A program made the position numbers and the translations under genes. From Bacillota bacterium (GTDB lineage: Bacteria > Bacillota > Clostridia > Lachnospirales > Lachnospiraceae): DNA of 64,000 bases. Below the pieces are notes generated by a model. The model searched no databases. It was given only the letters and a program-made list of their open reading frames with translations, and was not told where the DNA came from. The stretch is taken from contig JAEYJO010000066.1 of the NCBI GenBank assembly GCA_023408815.1, positions 5,010 to 69,009 on the forward strand, read 5' to 3'. Position 1 is the first letter of the stretch. Each line of letters starts with the position of its first letter. Positions 1 through 8,729 of this stretch are shown here, in pieces.

Positions 1-1
1 A

Positions 2-1543
2 CAGAACACGATTACGAATTACACAGAAGATATTCAGGAAGTTATGAATATGATTGAGGACAATATCACAAAGGATGAGATGCCGAGAAATGAATACTTT
101 CGGAACTTATTGGAGATCCGTTCCGATATTGTCGCCATCACGATTTATAATGAAAACGGCGATATGGAAAGATGCTGGACAGAAGGATATAAGCTAAAGG
201 ATAAGATCATGAAGAACCTGTCCTTTGTCAGTTTCGAGCGCGAGGACGGCAAGCTGAATATTTCCAGTCCGCATGTGGAATCGCTGTTCGTGAACAACTA
301 TCCGTGGGTGGTTACGATTTCACAGATTTTACAGGATGGTCAGGGTGAAAATATACGTATCGCCATGGACATCCGCTTTTCCAGCATTGCCAACTATGTG
401 GATGAGGTCGGGATCGGGCAGCACGGTTATTGTTTTATTATGGATGAGGCAGGAAATATTATTTATCATCCCCAGCAGCAGTTGATTTATTCCGGACTGA
501 AGAACGAGGATACGAAGGAGATCATGGAGGATGAGGATGGCTCCTATATCAAATCCAACATGATTTATACGATACATACGCTGGAAAATTCCGATTGGAG
601 AATCGTGGGGATCAGCTTTGTGGATGAAATGGTGTCAACGAAGGTGCAGAATATGATTCGGATAGTACTGGCGCTGGTAGTGCTCGTGTTGTTCACCGCA
701 GCCACTTGTGGAATCTTATTTTCACGGCTTATCACAATGCCTGCAAAACGGCTTTCCGAAGCGATGGGAGAATTCGAAACGAATACCGAGGATTTTGATT
801 TCCAGCCGGTAAATGGCACGGTGGAAATCGTCGCCTTATCCGATTCTTTTGCTCATATGGTCGTTCAGATTCAAAATCTGATGGAACAGGTGAGAGAAGA
901 AGAACTTTCCCTCCGGAAGACGGAGCTGAGCGCCCTTCAGGCGCAGATTAATCCCCATTTCCTCTATAACACGCTGGATTCTATCGCATGGATGTGCGAG
1001 GAGGAGCGTAACAAGGAAGCGGTGGAGATGGTAACGGCTCTCGCCAGACTGTTTCGTATCAGTATAAGCAGGGGGCATGAGCTCATTACGCTGGAAAAAG
1101 AGCTGCAGCACGCACAGAGTTATTTGAATATACAGAAGTTTCGTTATGAGGATCAGTTCACCTATGATTTCGATGTGGACGAAGAATGCCTGCAGTATTA
1201 CTGTAACAAAATTACGCTGCAGCCGATTATAGAAAATGCCATCTACCACGGACTCGACCCATCGGAGGAAGGGCACATTCAAATCGGCATTCATGATAAA
1301 GGAGATGCGATTCTTCTTTGTGTTGAGGATAACGGAGTAGGTATGACCGAAGAGGAGTGTGCAGAGATACTAAACAGAGAGGCCGGAGATAGAACGGGCA
1401 TCGGAATCAAGAACGTGAATGACAGAATCCATATATATTTTGGCAAAAAATATGGCCTAAGAATTACGAGTGTGCTGGACGCAGGAACGCGGGTCGAAAT
1501 ATGGATACCGAAAATATTGGAGGGTGAATATGAGTCGAAGTAG
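2..1543 (+). CDS. YesM/LytS-type sensor histidine kinase, 5' end outside window
   Basis: The frame is open to the window edge, so the N-terminal membrane segment and part of the extracellular Cache-like sensor domain are missing. What remains is a sensor region with the strands typical of dCache domains (GQHGYCFIMDEAGNIIYHP), one membrane helix at about residues 210-230 of the visible part, a HAMP-like linker, then a His_kinase domain with QINPHFLYNTLDSIAW and a HATPase domain (N box NAIYHGL, DNGVGM, GIGIKNVNDRI). Members of this family phosphorylate AraC-type response regulators and usually control carbohydrate uptake. No response regulator is in the window; it probably lies upstream. The gene overlaps the next one by 14 nt, which implies translational coupling. 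Confidence 0.9.
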   Translation, partial: QNTITNYTEDIQEVMNMIEDNITKDEMPRNEYFRNLLEIRSDIVAITIYNENGDMERCWTEGYKLKDKIMKNLSFVSFEREDGKLNISSPHVESLFVNNYPWVVTISQILQDGQGENIRIAMDIRFSSIANYVDEVGIGQHGYCFIMDEAGNIIYHPQQQLIYSGLKNEDTKEIMEDEDGSYIKSNMIYTIHTLENSDWRIVGISFVDEMVSTKVQNMIRIVLALVVLVLFTAATCGILFSRLITMPAKRLSEAMGEFETNTEDFDFQPVNGTVEIVALSDSFAHMVVQIQNLMEQVREEELSLRKTELSALQAQINPHFLYNTLDSIAWMCEEERNKEAVEMVTALARLFRISISRGHELITLEKELQHAQSYLNIQKFRYEDQFTYDFDVDEECLQYYCNKITLQPIIENAIYHGLDPSEEGHIQIGIHDKGDAILLCVEDNGVGMTEEECAEILNREAGDRTGIGIKNVNDRIHIYFGKKYGLRITSVLDAGTRVEIWIPKILEGEYESK

Positions 1544-2537
1544 AAAAATGAAATTATTCATCGTGTTCTGCACAGGGATCCTTATTACAATCGGCATTCT
1601 CATAATCGCTCTCTTCAAGAATCCCACATTTGGGACGGGGAACCGGGACAGCGACGGGCAGAAGCATTATGTTGCAGTCATTGCAAAATCCACGACGTCG
1701 GCATTCTGGAAATCGGTATTTGCAGGAGCAAAGGCCGCCAGCACCGAATACAATCTGGAAATCACATGCGACGGACCCGAAAGCGAAGAGGATTATGAAA
1801 CACAGAATGCAATGGTGGAAAAGGCTGTGGCGGATGGTGCAGAAGTTATTGTATTTTCTGCTGTGGACTTCAATGCCAATGCGGCGGCGATCGACTGGGC
1901 GATCGCACAGGGCGTTAAGGTAGTCATCATAGACAGCGAAGTGAATAGCAGCGGGGTGAGCTGTGTCATCAGCACGGACAATTATGCAGCGGGCCGGATG
2001 GCGGGAGAGGCGGCACTGGAATCCGACGATAAGGCATTATATGTCGGTATCGTTAATTTCGATGAGAATTCCGCCAACGGGCAGCAGAGGGAACAGGGCT
2101 TTCGTGATGCGATCATGGGAGAGAGCCGTGTTACTGTTATCGATTCCATAAACGTGCTTTCCAATGTGGAGGATGCCATGGAAGGCACGCGCATCATGTT
2201 GGAACAGCATCCGCAAATCGATGTGATTGCGACCTTTAATGAATGGACGAGCCTGGGAGTGGGCTATACAATTGAGGAAATGGGGCTTGGGGACAGCACA
2301 AAGGTTATTGCCTTCGACAGTAACGTCGTTTCGGTCGGACTGCTGGAAACGGGAGAAGTGGATGCGCTGATTGTCCAGAATCCATACGCAATGGGTTATC
2401 TTGGTATAGAAAATGCGTACAATGTCATCAACGACATTTTTATTCGGGAAAAGGTCATCGACACAGCTACGACGATTGTGACGAAGGAGAATATGTACGA
2501 CCCGGATTATCAGAAAATATTGTTTTCCTTTGACTGA
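1530..2537 (+). CDS. Membrane-anchored sugar-binding protein (LacI/RbsB-type fold) coupled to the sensor kinase
   Basis: This 335-aa protein starts with a basic N-terminus and one hydrophobic segment (about residues 8-28) without a lipobox Cys, so it is probably an anchored or secreted binding protein. The rest is a type-1 periplasmic-binding fold: VAVIAKSTTSAFWKSV at the start, then ISTDNYAAGRMAGEAAL and a C-terminal VDALIVQNPYAMGYLGIENA segment as in ribose/galactose binding proteins. ATG 1530 follows a GGAGG motif and lies inside the kinase gene. The overlap suggests it works with the kinase as a ligand-presenting sensor rather than as the transport protein, since the importer has its own binding protein directly downstream. 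That role is inference. Confidence 0.82.
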   Translation: MSRSRKMKLFIVFCTGILITIGILIIALFKNPTFGTGNRDSDGQKHYVAVIAKSTTSAFWKSVFAGAKAASTEYNLEITCDGPESEEDYETQNAMVEKAVADGAEVIVFSAVDFNANAAAIDWAIAQGVKVVIIDSEVNSSGVSCVISTDNYAAGRMAGEAALESDDKALYVGIVNFDENSANGQQREQGFRDAIMGESRVTVIDSINVLSNVEDAMEGTRIMLEQHPQIDVIATFNEWTSLGVGYTIEEMGLGDSTKVIAFDSNVVSVGLLETGEVDALIVQNPYAMGYLGIENAYNVINDIFIREKVIDTATTIVTKENMYDPDYQKILFSFD

Positions 2538-2565
2538 GTAAATAGATGGTAATAAAATATGAGAG

Positions 2566-2640
2566 ACCTATGTATAATCCATGTACGAAAGCGTAAAATT
2601 TTATACCTTCGTGATAGGATTTTGCATAGGTTTTTTATTT
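2566..2640 (+). terminator. Long hairpin terminator after the sensor genes
   Basis: The arms ACCTATGTATAATCC and GGATTTTGCATAGGT pair with few mismatches. An inner ACGAA/TTCGT stem lies between them, and the right arm runs into TTTTTTATTTT. This separates the sensor unit from the transporter unit. Confidence 0.7.
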
Positions 2641-2714
2641 TCCTTTTGTTATTCTTTTGTGTGTATTCAATCCGATTATAGGATAAACAAAGCAAACAAA
2701 AAGGAGGCTCTTAC

Positions 2715-3917
2715 ATGAAAAAGAAGTTATTGGCAGTACTTTTATGCATGTCCATGACAGCAGCTTTATTGGCTGGTTGTGGAAGTACGGCAGCGGAGAC
2801 GACAGCGGAGACAACACCGGTGACGGAGGAAGCAAAGGCGGAGGACACAGCAGAGGACGCAGCGGAGGATGTCGTAGACGCGGCGGCGGACCAGGCAGAT
2901 TTATCGGCGGCAAATATCGCGGTATTCTATTATACATATTCCGATACGTACATCGCATCGGTCAGAACGGCATTGGATTCGGCATTGGACGGACTCGGAG
3001 TAACCTATCAGGATTATGACTCCAACAGTAACCAGACGACACAGAACGAACAAATCGATACGGCTATCAGCACGGGCGCTACGCTCCTGATTGTAAATAT
3101 CGTTACCTCCGGTTCGGTAGATGCTTCTCAGGCAATCGTTGACAAAGCATCTGCGGCTGGTGTTCCGGTAATCTTCTTCAATCGTGCGGTAGAAGGTGAT
3201 GAGGATGAAGGTACTGTTCTTGGAAGCTATGACAAATGTGCATTCGTAGGAACAGACGCACCGGAAGCGGGTCATATGCAAGGTCAGATGATTGGCGAGT
3301 ACGTACTCGAGAACTATGACGATATCGACTTGAATGGCGACGGAGAAATCTCATATGCGATGTTCATGGGACAGCTCGGCAATGTAGAAGCGATTTATCG
3401 TACACAGTACGGCGTAGAGGATGCAAATGGGGTTCTCGAAGCGGCAGGCAAGCCGGCGCTCGTTTACTTCGATTCGGCAAATGCGGACTGCTATCAGGTT
3501 GACCAGGACGGTAACTGGAGTGCGACGGCATCCAACAACTATATGACCACGAACCTTTCCCAGTACAATGAAGCAAACGGTAACATGATTGAGCTTGTAA
3601 TCTGTAACAACGATGGTATGGCAGAAGGCGCTATCTCCGCATTGAACGACAAGGGATACAATCTCGGCGACGGCAGCAGCACGATGATTCCGGTATTCGG
3701 TGTTGATGCGACCGATGCGGCAAAGCAGCTGATCGCAGACGGAAAGATGACGGGAACGATTAAGCAAGACGCGGAAGGTATGGCAAACGGCATCGCTTTC
3801 CTCGCTCAGAATGCGGCTTCGGGAAAAGCTTTGATGGATGGAACAGATTCTTACAATATCTCTGAAAAAGTAGCGAACAAGATTTATATTCCTTATGCTA
3901 CCTACACAGGAGAATGA
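2715..3917 (+). CDS. mglB: Galactose/glucose-binding lipoprotein (MglB-like)
   Basis: A 400-aa lipoprotein with signal peptide and lipobox LAGC (Cys at about residue 22), followed by an acidic Thr/Ala-rich linker and a type-1 periplasmic-binding domain. A DLNGDGEIS loop near residues 205-213 matches the EF-hand-like calcium site of the enterobacterial galactose-binding protein, and the region around GHMQGQMIGEYV fits the same family. A good AAGGAGG ribosome site precedes the ATG. It sits upstream of the ATPase and permease genes of an Mgl-type importer, so it is the substrate receptor. The galactose/methyl-galactoside specificity is inferred from family resemblance only. Confidence 0.87.
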   Translation: MKKKLLAVLLCMSMTAALLAGCGSTAAETTAETTPVTEEAKAEDTAEDAAEDVVDAAADQADLSAANIAVFYYTYSDTYIASVRTALDSALDGLGVTYQDYDSNSNQTTQNEQIDTAISTGATLLIVNIVTSGSVDASQAIVDKASAAGVPVIFFNRAVEGDEDEGTVLGSYDKCAFVGTDAPEAGHMQGQMIGEYVLENYDDIDLNGDGEISYAMFMGQLGNVEAIYRTQYGVEDANGVLEAAGKPALVYFDSANADCYQVDQDGNWSATASNNYMTTNLSQYNEANGNMIELVICNNDGMAEGAISALNDKGYNLGDGSSTMIPVFGVDATDAAKQLIADGKMTGTIKQDAEGMANGIAFLAQNAASGKALMDGTDSYNISEKVANKIYIPYATYTGE

Positions 3918-3944
3918 TAAAAAAATAAGTTTAGATATATGGAG

Positions 3945-3986
3945 AAAAAGGGGCGGCTGTCGGGCTGGTGGCGGCGGCCCCTTTTT
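3945..3986 (+). terminator. Intercistronic hairpin (probable partial terminator)
   Basis: AAAAAGGGGC and GCCCCTTTTT form a perfect stem ending in a T-run between the binding-protein gene and the ATPase gene. In this family such a leaky terminator commonly keeps the binding protein in excess over the membrane components. Confidence 0.75.
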
Positions 3987-4043
3987 CTATCCACCATAAA
4001 ATCGCATATGAAGTGAAGCGTTTTGACGCAAAGGAGGCAGATT

Positions 4044-5543
4044 ATGGAGCAGGAAGTGCTGCTGGAAATGAAGGACATCTGCAAGGAATTCCCCGGTGTT
4101 AAAGCTCTGGACCACGTTTCTTTAACTGTGAAAAGGGGTACGGTACACGCGTTGATGGGAGAAAACGGTGCGGGAAAGTCGACCCTGATGAAGTGTCTGT
4201 TCGGTATTTATGCAAAAAACAGCGGACAGATTTTTCTGGAGGACAGGGAAATCAATTTTAAGAACTCAAAGGAAGCGCTGGAAAACGGTGTGGCAATGGT
4301 GCATCAGGAACTGAATCAGGCGCTGAAAAGAAACGTTATGGACAATATCTGGCTTGGTCGTTATCCGAAGGTTGCGGGTGTCATGGTCAATGAGAAGAAG
4401 ATATATCACGATACGAAAAAAGTATTCGATGAGCTGGAGATAGATGTGGACCCCAAGCGCATCATGAGTACGATGCCGGTATCCCAACGTCAGATGGTGG
4501 AAATCGCGAAGGCGGTTTCTTTTAATTCGAAAATAATTGTATTTGATGAACCGACCTCTTCCCTGACAGAAGAAGAGGTGGAGCATCTGTTTAAAATCAT
4601 AAATATGCTGCGGGATAAAGGCTGCGGCATCATATATATTTCGCATAAGATGGCGGAAATCTTGCGTATTTCCGATGAAGTCACCATCATGCGGGATGGT
4701 ACTTACGTGGCGACCAAACACGCCAAAGAGCTTACGACGGAGGAAATCATCAGACTGATGGTAGGGCGTGAGCTGAACAATCAATTTCCCCCCAAGACGA
4801 ACGAGCCGGGTGAGGTTGCTCTCGAGGTGCGGAACCTATCGGCTCAGTATTCGGTACTTGAGGATGTATCCTTCGATGTGAGAAAAGGTGAAGTAGTGGG
4901 AATCGCCGGATTGGACGGCAGCGGCCGGACGGAATGTCTGGAAAATATATTTGGGATTGCTACGAGAAGCGGAGGCTCCATTACGCTGGATGGGAAGCAG
5001 GTGTTCAACAGAAACGCGAAGGAATCCATTAAAAATGGTTTCGCGATGCTGACGGAGGAACGTCGTGCGACCGGTATATTCGGAATACTTGACATACGGG
5101 AAAATACGGTTATCTCCAGCCTGAAAAAGCATAAAAAACATCATTTATATCTGAGTGAGAAATCCATGAGTAAGGATACCCAATGGTCCATCGACGCCAT
5201 GAGAACGAAGACGCCCTCACAGGCAACGAAGATCAGGGCACTGTCGGGAGGAAACCAGCAGAAGGTTATACTTGGAAGATGGCTTTTGACCGAACCTGAG
5301 GTGCTGCTTTTGGATGAACCTACGCGCGGCATCGATGTAGGAGCAAAATACGAAATTTATCAGTTGATACTGGACCTTGCAAATAAAGATAAGGTGGTTA
5401 TCATGGTTTCGTCGGAGATGCCGGAGCTTTTGGGTGTCTGTGACAGGATACTGGTTATGTCAGGGGGACGGCTCGCTGGCGAGGTGGATGCAAAAACAAC
5501 AACGCAGGAAGAAATCATGACTCTTGCTGCAAAATACGTGTAA
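4044..5543 (+). CDS. mglA: Sugar ABC transporter ATPase with two nucleotide-binding domains (MglA-like)
   Basis: A 499-aa tandem ATPase. The first domain has Walker A GENGAGKST and Walker B with the LTEEEVEHLF region. The second domain has the degenerate P-loop GLDGSGRTE, a full LSGGNQQKV signature and LLLDEPTRGIDVGAK. This asymmetric arrangement is characteristic of the CUT2 (Mgl/Rbs/Xyl) family. ATG 4044 was chosen because AAGGAGG lies just upstream; an in-frame ATG 21 nt earlier has no ribosome site. It powers the importer with the permease that follows 15 nt later. Confidence 0.93.
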   Translation: MEQEVLLEMKDICKEFPGVKALDHVSLTVKRGTVHALMGENGAGKSTLMKCLFGIYAKNSGQIFLEDREINFKNSKEALENGVAMVHQELNQALKRNVMDNIWLGRYPKVAGVMVNEKKIYHDTKKVFDELEIDVDPKRIMSTMPVSQRQMVEIAKAVSFNSKIIVFDEPTSSLTEEEVEHLFKIINMLRDKGCGIIYISHKMAEILRISDEVTIMRDGTYVATKHAKELTTEEIIRLMVGRELNNQFPPKTNEPGEVALEVRNLSAQYSVLEDVSFDVRKGEVVGIAGLDGSGRTECLENIFGIATRSGGSITLDGKQVFNRNAKESIKNGFAMLTEERRATGIFGILDIRENTVISSLKKHKKHHLYLSEKSMSKDTQWSIDAMRTKTPSQATKIRALSGGNQQKVILGRWLLTEPEVLLLDEPTRGIDVGAKYEIYQLILDLANKDKVVIMVSSEMPELLGVCDRILVMSGGRLAGEVDAKTTTQEEIMTLAAKYV

Positions 5544-5558
5544 AGGAGGCAGTACGAA

Positions 5559-6629
5559 ATGAGAGCTATTAATAATGCAAAAGACCGCTATGCTGCTTAT
5601 AAAGTACTGAGTAGTAAAGAAAAGGGAACATTCTGGAGGGAAGCGCTGATTAATAACGCGATGTACATATTGCTCATTATCGCGGTCATTTATACGTTTT
5701 CTCAGAATCATAGGTTCCTGGCAATCAATTCTATCATTAACATCATTTCCCTTTCGGCGGCAAACATTCCGATTGCATGCGGAATCGCCGGATGTATCGT
5801 ATTGACGGGTACGGACCTTTCGGCGGGGCGCGTTGTCGGTCTGACGGCATGTATCTCCGCGTCCTTGCTGCAGTCAGTCACTTACGCCACAAAGATGTTC
5901 CCGAATCTGCCTGTGCTGCCTATTCCGCTCGTCATTGTCATTGTCATCATAGTAGGTGGTATTGTGGGCTGGGTTAACGGATTTTTCGTCGCAAGATTCT
6001 CTCTGCATCCGTTCATCGTTACGTTAGCAACACAGTTAATTGTGTACGGTGTTTTGCTGATGTATATTATGGTTAATGGTAACAACGGACAGCCGCTTTC
6101 CGGTCTGGACAATTCCTTTAAGAGCTTCGTTACGGGAAGCAAGCTCTCTGTAATGGGAGTTCCGATTCCGAATTACGTATGGTATGCCTGTATTGTAGTG
6201 GCGATTATGTGGTTTATCTGGAACAAGACGACCTTTGGTAAGAACATGTTTGCAGTCGGCTCCAACCCTGAAGCGGCGAACGTATCCGGCGTTGATGTAA
6301 TGAAGACGACCATCGGTGTTCATACGCTTGCGGGTTGTATGTACGGGATTACCGGTTTCATAGAGTCGGCGCGAATCGGCTCCAATCAAGCCAATACCGG
6401 TCTGAACTACGAATGCGATGCGATTGCGGCCTGTGTTATCGGAGGTGTATCCTTCGTAGGTGGAACCGGCAAAATCAGCGGTGTTGTATTGGGTGTGTTT
6501 CTGCTTCGAATCATCTTCGTAGCGTTGAATTTCTTATCCATCAACCAGAACCTGCAGTATATCATCAAAGGTCTGATTATTCTCGTAGCGTGCGCAATCG
6601 ATATGAGGAAATACCTGGTAAGAAAGTAA
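5559..6629 (+). CDS. mglC: Sugar ABC transporter permease (MglC-like)
   Basis: A 356-aa polytopic membrane protein with about ten hydrophobic segments. It carries the CUT2 permease hallmarks: LTGTDLSAGRVVGLTA near the first third, GNNGQPLSGLDNSF in the middle, and FGKNMFAVGSNPEAANVSGV in the cytoplasmic loop that contacts the ATPase. An AAAGGAGG site precedes it. It completes the three-part importer with the binding protein and the double ATPase. The N-terminal cytoplasmic extension (about 25 residues) is normal for Clostridia. Confidence 0.93.
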   Translation: MRAINNAKDRYAAYKVLSSKEKGTFWREALINNAMYILLIIAVIYTFSQNHRFLAINSIINIISLSAANIPIACGIAGCIVLTGTDLSAGRVVGLTACISASLLQSVTYATKMFPNLPVLPIPLVIVIVIIVGGIVGWVNGFFVARFSLHPFIVTLATQLIVYGVLLMYIMVNGNNGQPLSGLDNSFKSFVTGSKLSVMGVPIPNYVWYACIVVAIMWFIWNKTTFGKNMFAVGSNPEAANVSGVDVMKTTIGVHTLAGCMYGITGFIESARIGSNQANTGLNYECDAIAACVIGGVSFVGGTGKISGVVLGVFLLRIIFVALNFLSINQNLQYIIKGLIILVACAIDMRKYLVRK

Positions 6630-6659
6630 TATAATTAAGAAGATAAAGGAGAGGGAAGG

Positions 6660-6878
6660 ATGAAGACAAGAGGAAGAGCCGTCATATATGAGCTGGCGGG
6701 AATCTATCTGTTATATCTGGCCTATCAGCTATTCGGAAACCGTACAGCTAGTACCGGCGGGGAATTCGGTCTCGTTATCGCTTTCATAATACTGTTCGTA
6801 CTCCTCGGAGTCGGTTTCTTAAGTGCGGGAGCGCTGATTGTACATAGAGGGTACAAAGAGAAGCAGATGAAAGCGTAA
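6660..6878 (+). CDS. Small two-helix membrane protein of the mgl operon, function unknown
   Basis: A 72-aa protein with two hydrophobic segments (about residues 10-24 and 38-62) joined by a short Gly/Ser/Thr loop and a basic C-terminus (HRGYKEKQMKA), 30 nt after the permease with an AGGAGAGGGAAGG ribosome site. The tight spacing and plausible topology support a real gene. I do not recognise a family. Small membrane proteins at the end of CUT2 importer operons may assist permease assembly, but nothing in the sequence proves it. Confidence 0.65.
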   Translation: MKTRGRAVIYELAGIYLLYLAYQLFGNRTASTGGEFGLVIAFIILFVLLGVGFLSAGALIVHRGYKEKQMKA

Positions 6879-6902
6879 ATAATTTCATAGTTAGTATTTA
6901 AG

Positions 6903-6935
6903 AATCCGGAAGGCACTTTGCCCTCCGGATTTCAC
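6903..6935 (+). terminator. Terminator of the mgl operon
   Basis: AATCCGGAAGGC and GCCCTCCGGATT form a strong stem around a five-base loop, followed by TTCACTTTCTTT. The T-run is imperfect. Confidence 0.65.
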
Positions 6936-6995
6936 TTTCTTTGTGACTGGTTTTGTCCCGTATGGTATAGATGAGAATTGGCGGGAATATTTGTG

Positions 6996-7056
6996 CTATA
7001 GTGCATTATAAACAAAATGAAGGTTTTTTATTATTTATGGTAAATATTGTCAGTTT
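6996..7056 (+). promoter_or_regulatory. Promoter/operator block shared with the PucR-regulated operon
   Basis: Bases 6996-7019 match 10311-10334 at 22 of 24 positions (core CTATAGTGCAT then ATAAACAAA). Similarity continues with gaps to a TTGTCA at about 7050-7055, the counterpart of TTGTCA at about 10362-10367. It lies upstream of the chemoreceptor gene, so both genes are probably controlled by the same regulator. The exact TATAGT (6997-7002) may act as a -10 element. Confidence 0.6.
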
Positions 7057-7160
7057 ATCTGTTTTTATGTATTATTACGATATTATGTACTTATTAGAAT
7101 TGCGAGGGTAATAAACTTTTGAGTTCTGCTGGAATGACATAACATAAAAGGAGTAAAATA

Positions 7161-8675
7161 ATGGATACAAAAAATCAAGGGTTGACGGTAAGAAAATATA
7201 ATGAAGCAGGAGAAAGATGCAAAGTAATAAACTGGTTTATGCTGCTTGGAACTACGATATTATATCTTGTATACGCAGGAGTATTGGTCAACGGTTACCT
7301 GACACAGTCTGTCAGCCTTGCAGTTGCCGCCATCATAATTTTTTTCAGTTTCATTGCACTGGTAATTAATTGGGTTGTGTTTAAGAAAAAACCAACCAGC
7401 AGTAAATTGGGTTGGGGAAGCCTGACCAGTTATTTGATCATTTATTCTTTTTATTTGATTGCCGAGGGAGGTACCTTTGTAAGAATCAGCGCGATTCCTG
7501 TCCTGTGTGCCGCAATTTTATTTTATGACAGAAAGCTTTCAAAAATCTTCTGCCTGTTGGCGGCGGCTGTCAATATAATATATACGGCGACAATGGCATT
7601 TATGAAGACGGATACTATGTCCTTAAATTATCTTGAATTGCTTATCCTTTTATTAACACTCAATACGATTTATAAATGTACTGATATCGGACACCGGTTC
7701 TCTTTTGATTCGCTTCACGCGGTAAAGGATCAACAGGAGCTTCAAGAGTCAATGCTTCAGGACGTTCTGGATATTGCAAGGATTGTACAGGACGGAACGA
7801 CACAGAGCAATCAACTGGTATACAGTCTGAGCGAATCGACGGAAATTCTTAATACTGCCATTGGAGAAATATCGACGACCACACAGGTCAATGCAAATAA
7901 TATCCAGGAACAAAATATTATGACCCAGTCCATTCAGCAATCTATTAATCAGACGGTGGAACGTTCCGATCAGATGGTAGCCGTTTCCAATAATTCTACA
8001 AATTCTATTGTGGAGGGGCTGCAGATTATGACCGATTTAAAAGAGCAGTCCGCTTATATCGCATCGACAAACGGACTGGTGGTTGATTCCATGAAGAAGC
8101 TTCAGGAAAAGACAAAAGAGGTTCATGATATTGCAAATATTATCTTTAATATTTCAAGCCAGACTAATTTGTTAGCCTTAAATGCTTCCATTGAGAGCGC
8201 AAGGGCAGGAGATGCAGGAAAGGGTTTTGCAGTTGTTGCGGATGAGATCAGGCAATTGGCAGAACAGACGAGAAAGTCAACCGAGAACATCAGTGCAATT
8301 ATCGATGAGTTGAATCAAAATGCACAGGAGGTATCCGTGAATGTACAGGAATCCATTAAATCCACGGATAATCAGGGGAATCTCATTTCTACGGCTTCCC
8401 AAAGCTTTGAAAAAATTAATGATAATGTGGAAACTTTAACGGGGCATATTTCAGATATCGACCACATGCTTACGGAGCTCGCAAAGGCAAATAACCACAT
8501 TGTTGACAGTATCAGCCAATTATCTGCCACCACAGAAGAAATTATGGCAAGCTCTGAGGAAGCGGCGGCAATCAGCGAGAAGAACTTTCAGAATGCAGAA
8601 AGTACAAAGGAATTCTTAAATGAAGTAATTAAAACGACAAAACGTTTTGACAAGTATTTGGAGGGTAGGGAGTAA
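7161..8675 (+). CDS. Methyl-accepting chemotaxis protein with a multi-helix membrane sensor
   Basis: 504 aa. The first ~180 residues contain about five or six hydrophobic helices without a large extracellular domain and no clear HAMP. The second half is a long coiled-coil signalling domain with the conserved tip ISSQTNLLALNASIESARAG followed by GFAVVADEIRQLAEQTRKST. It would signal to the CheA/CheW complex at the membrane. The promoter block matches that of the flavoenzyme operon at 10.4 kb, so the receptor may sense the substrate of that pathway (inference). It has a clear AAAAGGAG ribosome site. Confidence 0.9.
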   Translation: MDTKNQGLTVRKYNEAGERCKVINWFMLLGTTILYLVYAGVLVNGYLTQSVSLAVAAIIIFFSFIALVINWVVFKKKPTSSKLGWGSLTSYLIIYSFYLIAEGGTFVRISAIPVLCAAILFYDRKLSKIFCLLAAAVNIIYTATMAFMKTDTMSLNYLELLILLLTLNTIYKCTDIGHRFSFDSLHAVKDQQELQESMLQDVLDIARIVQDGTTQSNQLVYSLSESTEILNTAIGEISTTTQVNANNIQEQNIMTQSIQQSINQTVERSDQMVAVSNNSTNSIVEGLQIMTDLKEQSAYIASTNGLVVDSMKKLQEKTKEVHDIANIIFNISSQTNLLALNASIESARAGDAGKGFAVVADEIRQLAEQTRKSTENISAIIDELNQNAQEVSVNVQESIKSTDNQGNLISTASQSFEKINDNVETLTGHISDIDHMLTELAKANNHIVDSISQLSATTEEIMASSEEAAAISEKNFQNAESTKEFLNEVIKTTKRFDKYLEGRE

Positions 8676-8687
8676 TTTATGATAGAG

Positions 8688-8727
8688 GGCATATCAAAAG
8701 GCAAGTAGCCTTTGATATGCCATTTTT
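8688..8727. terminator. Bidirectional terminator between convergent genes
   Basis: GGCATATCAAAAGGC and GCCTTTGATATGCC flank a five-base loop, with a T-run on the plus side. It separates the chemoreceptor from the convergent PucR gene. Confidence 0.8.
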
Positions 8728-8729
8728 AG

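Noticed and set aside
2635..2958. Minus-strand frame over the MglB signal-peptide region
   Set aside because: Proline/leucine-rich artefact of the antisense strand of the low-complexity acidic linker.
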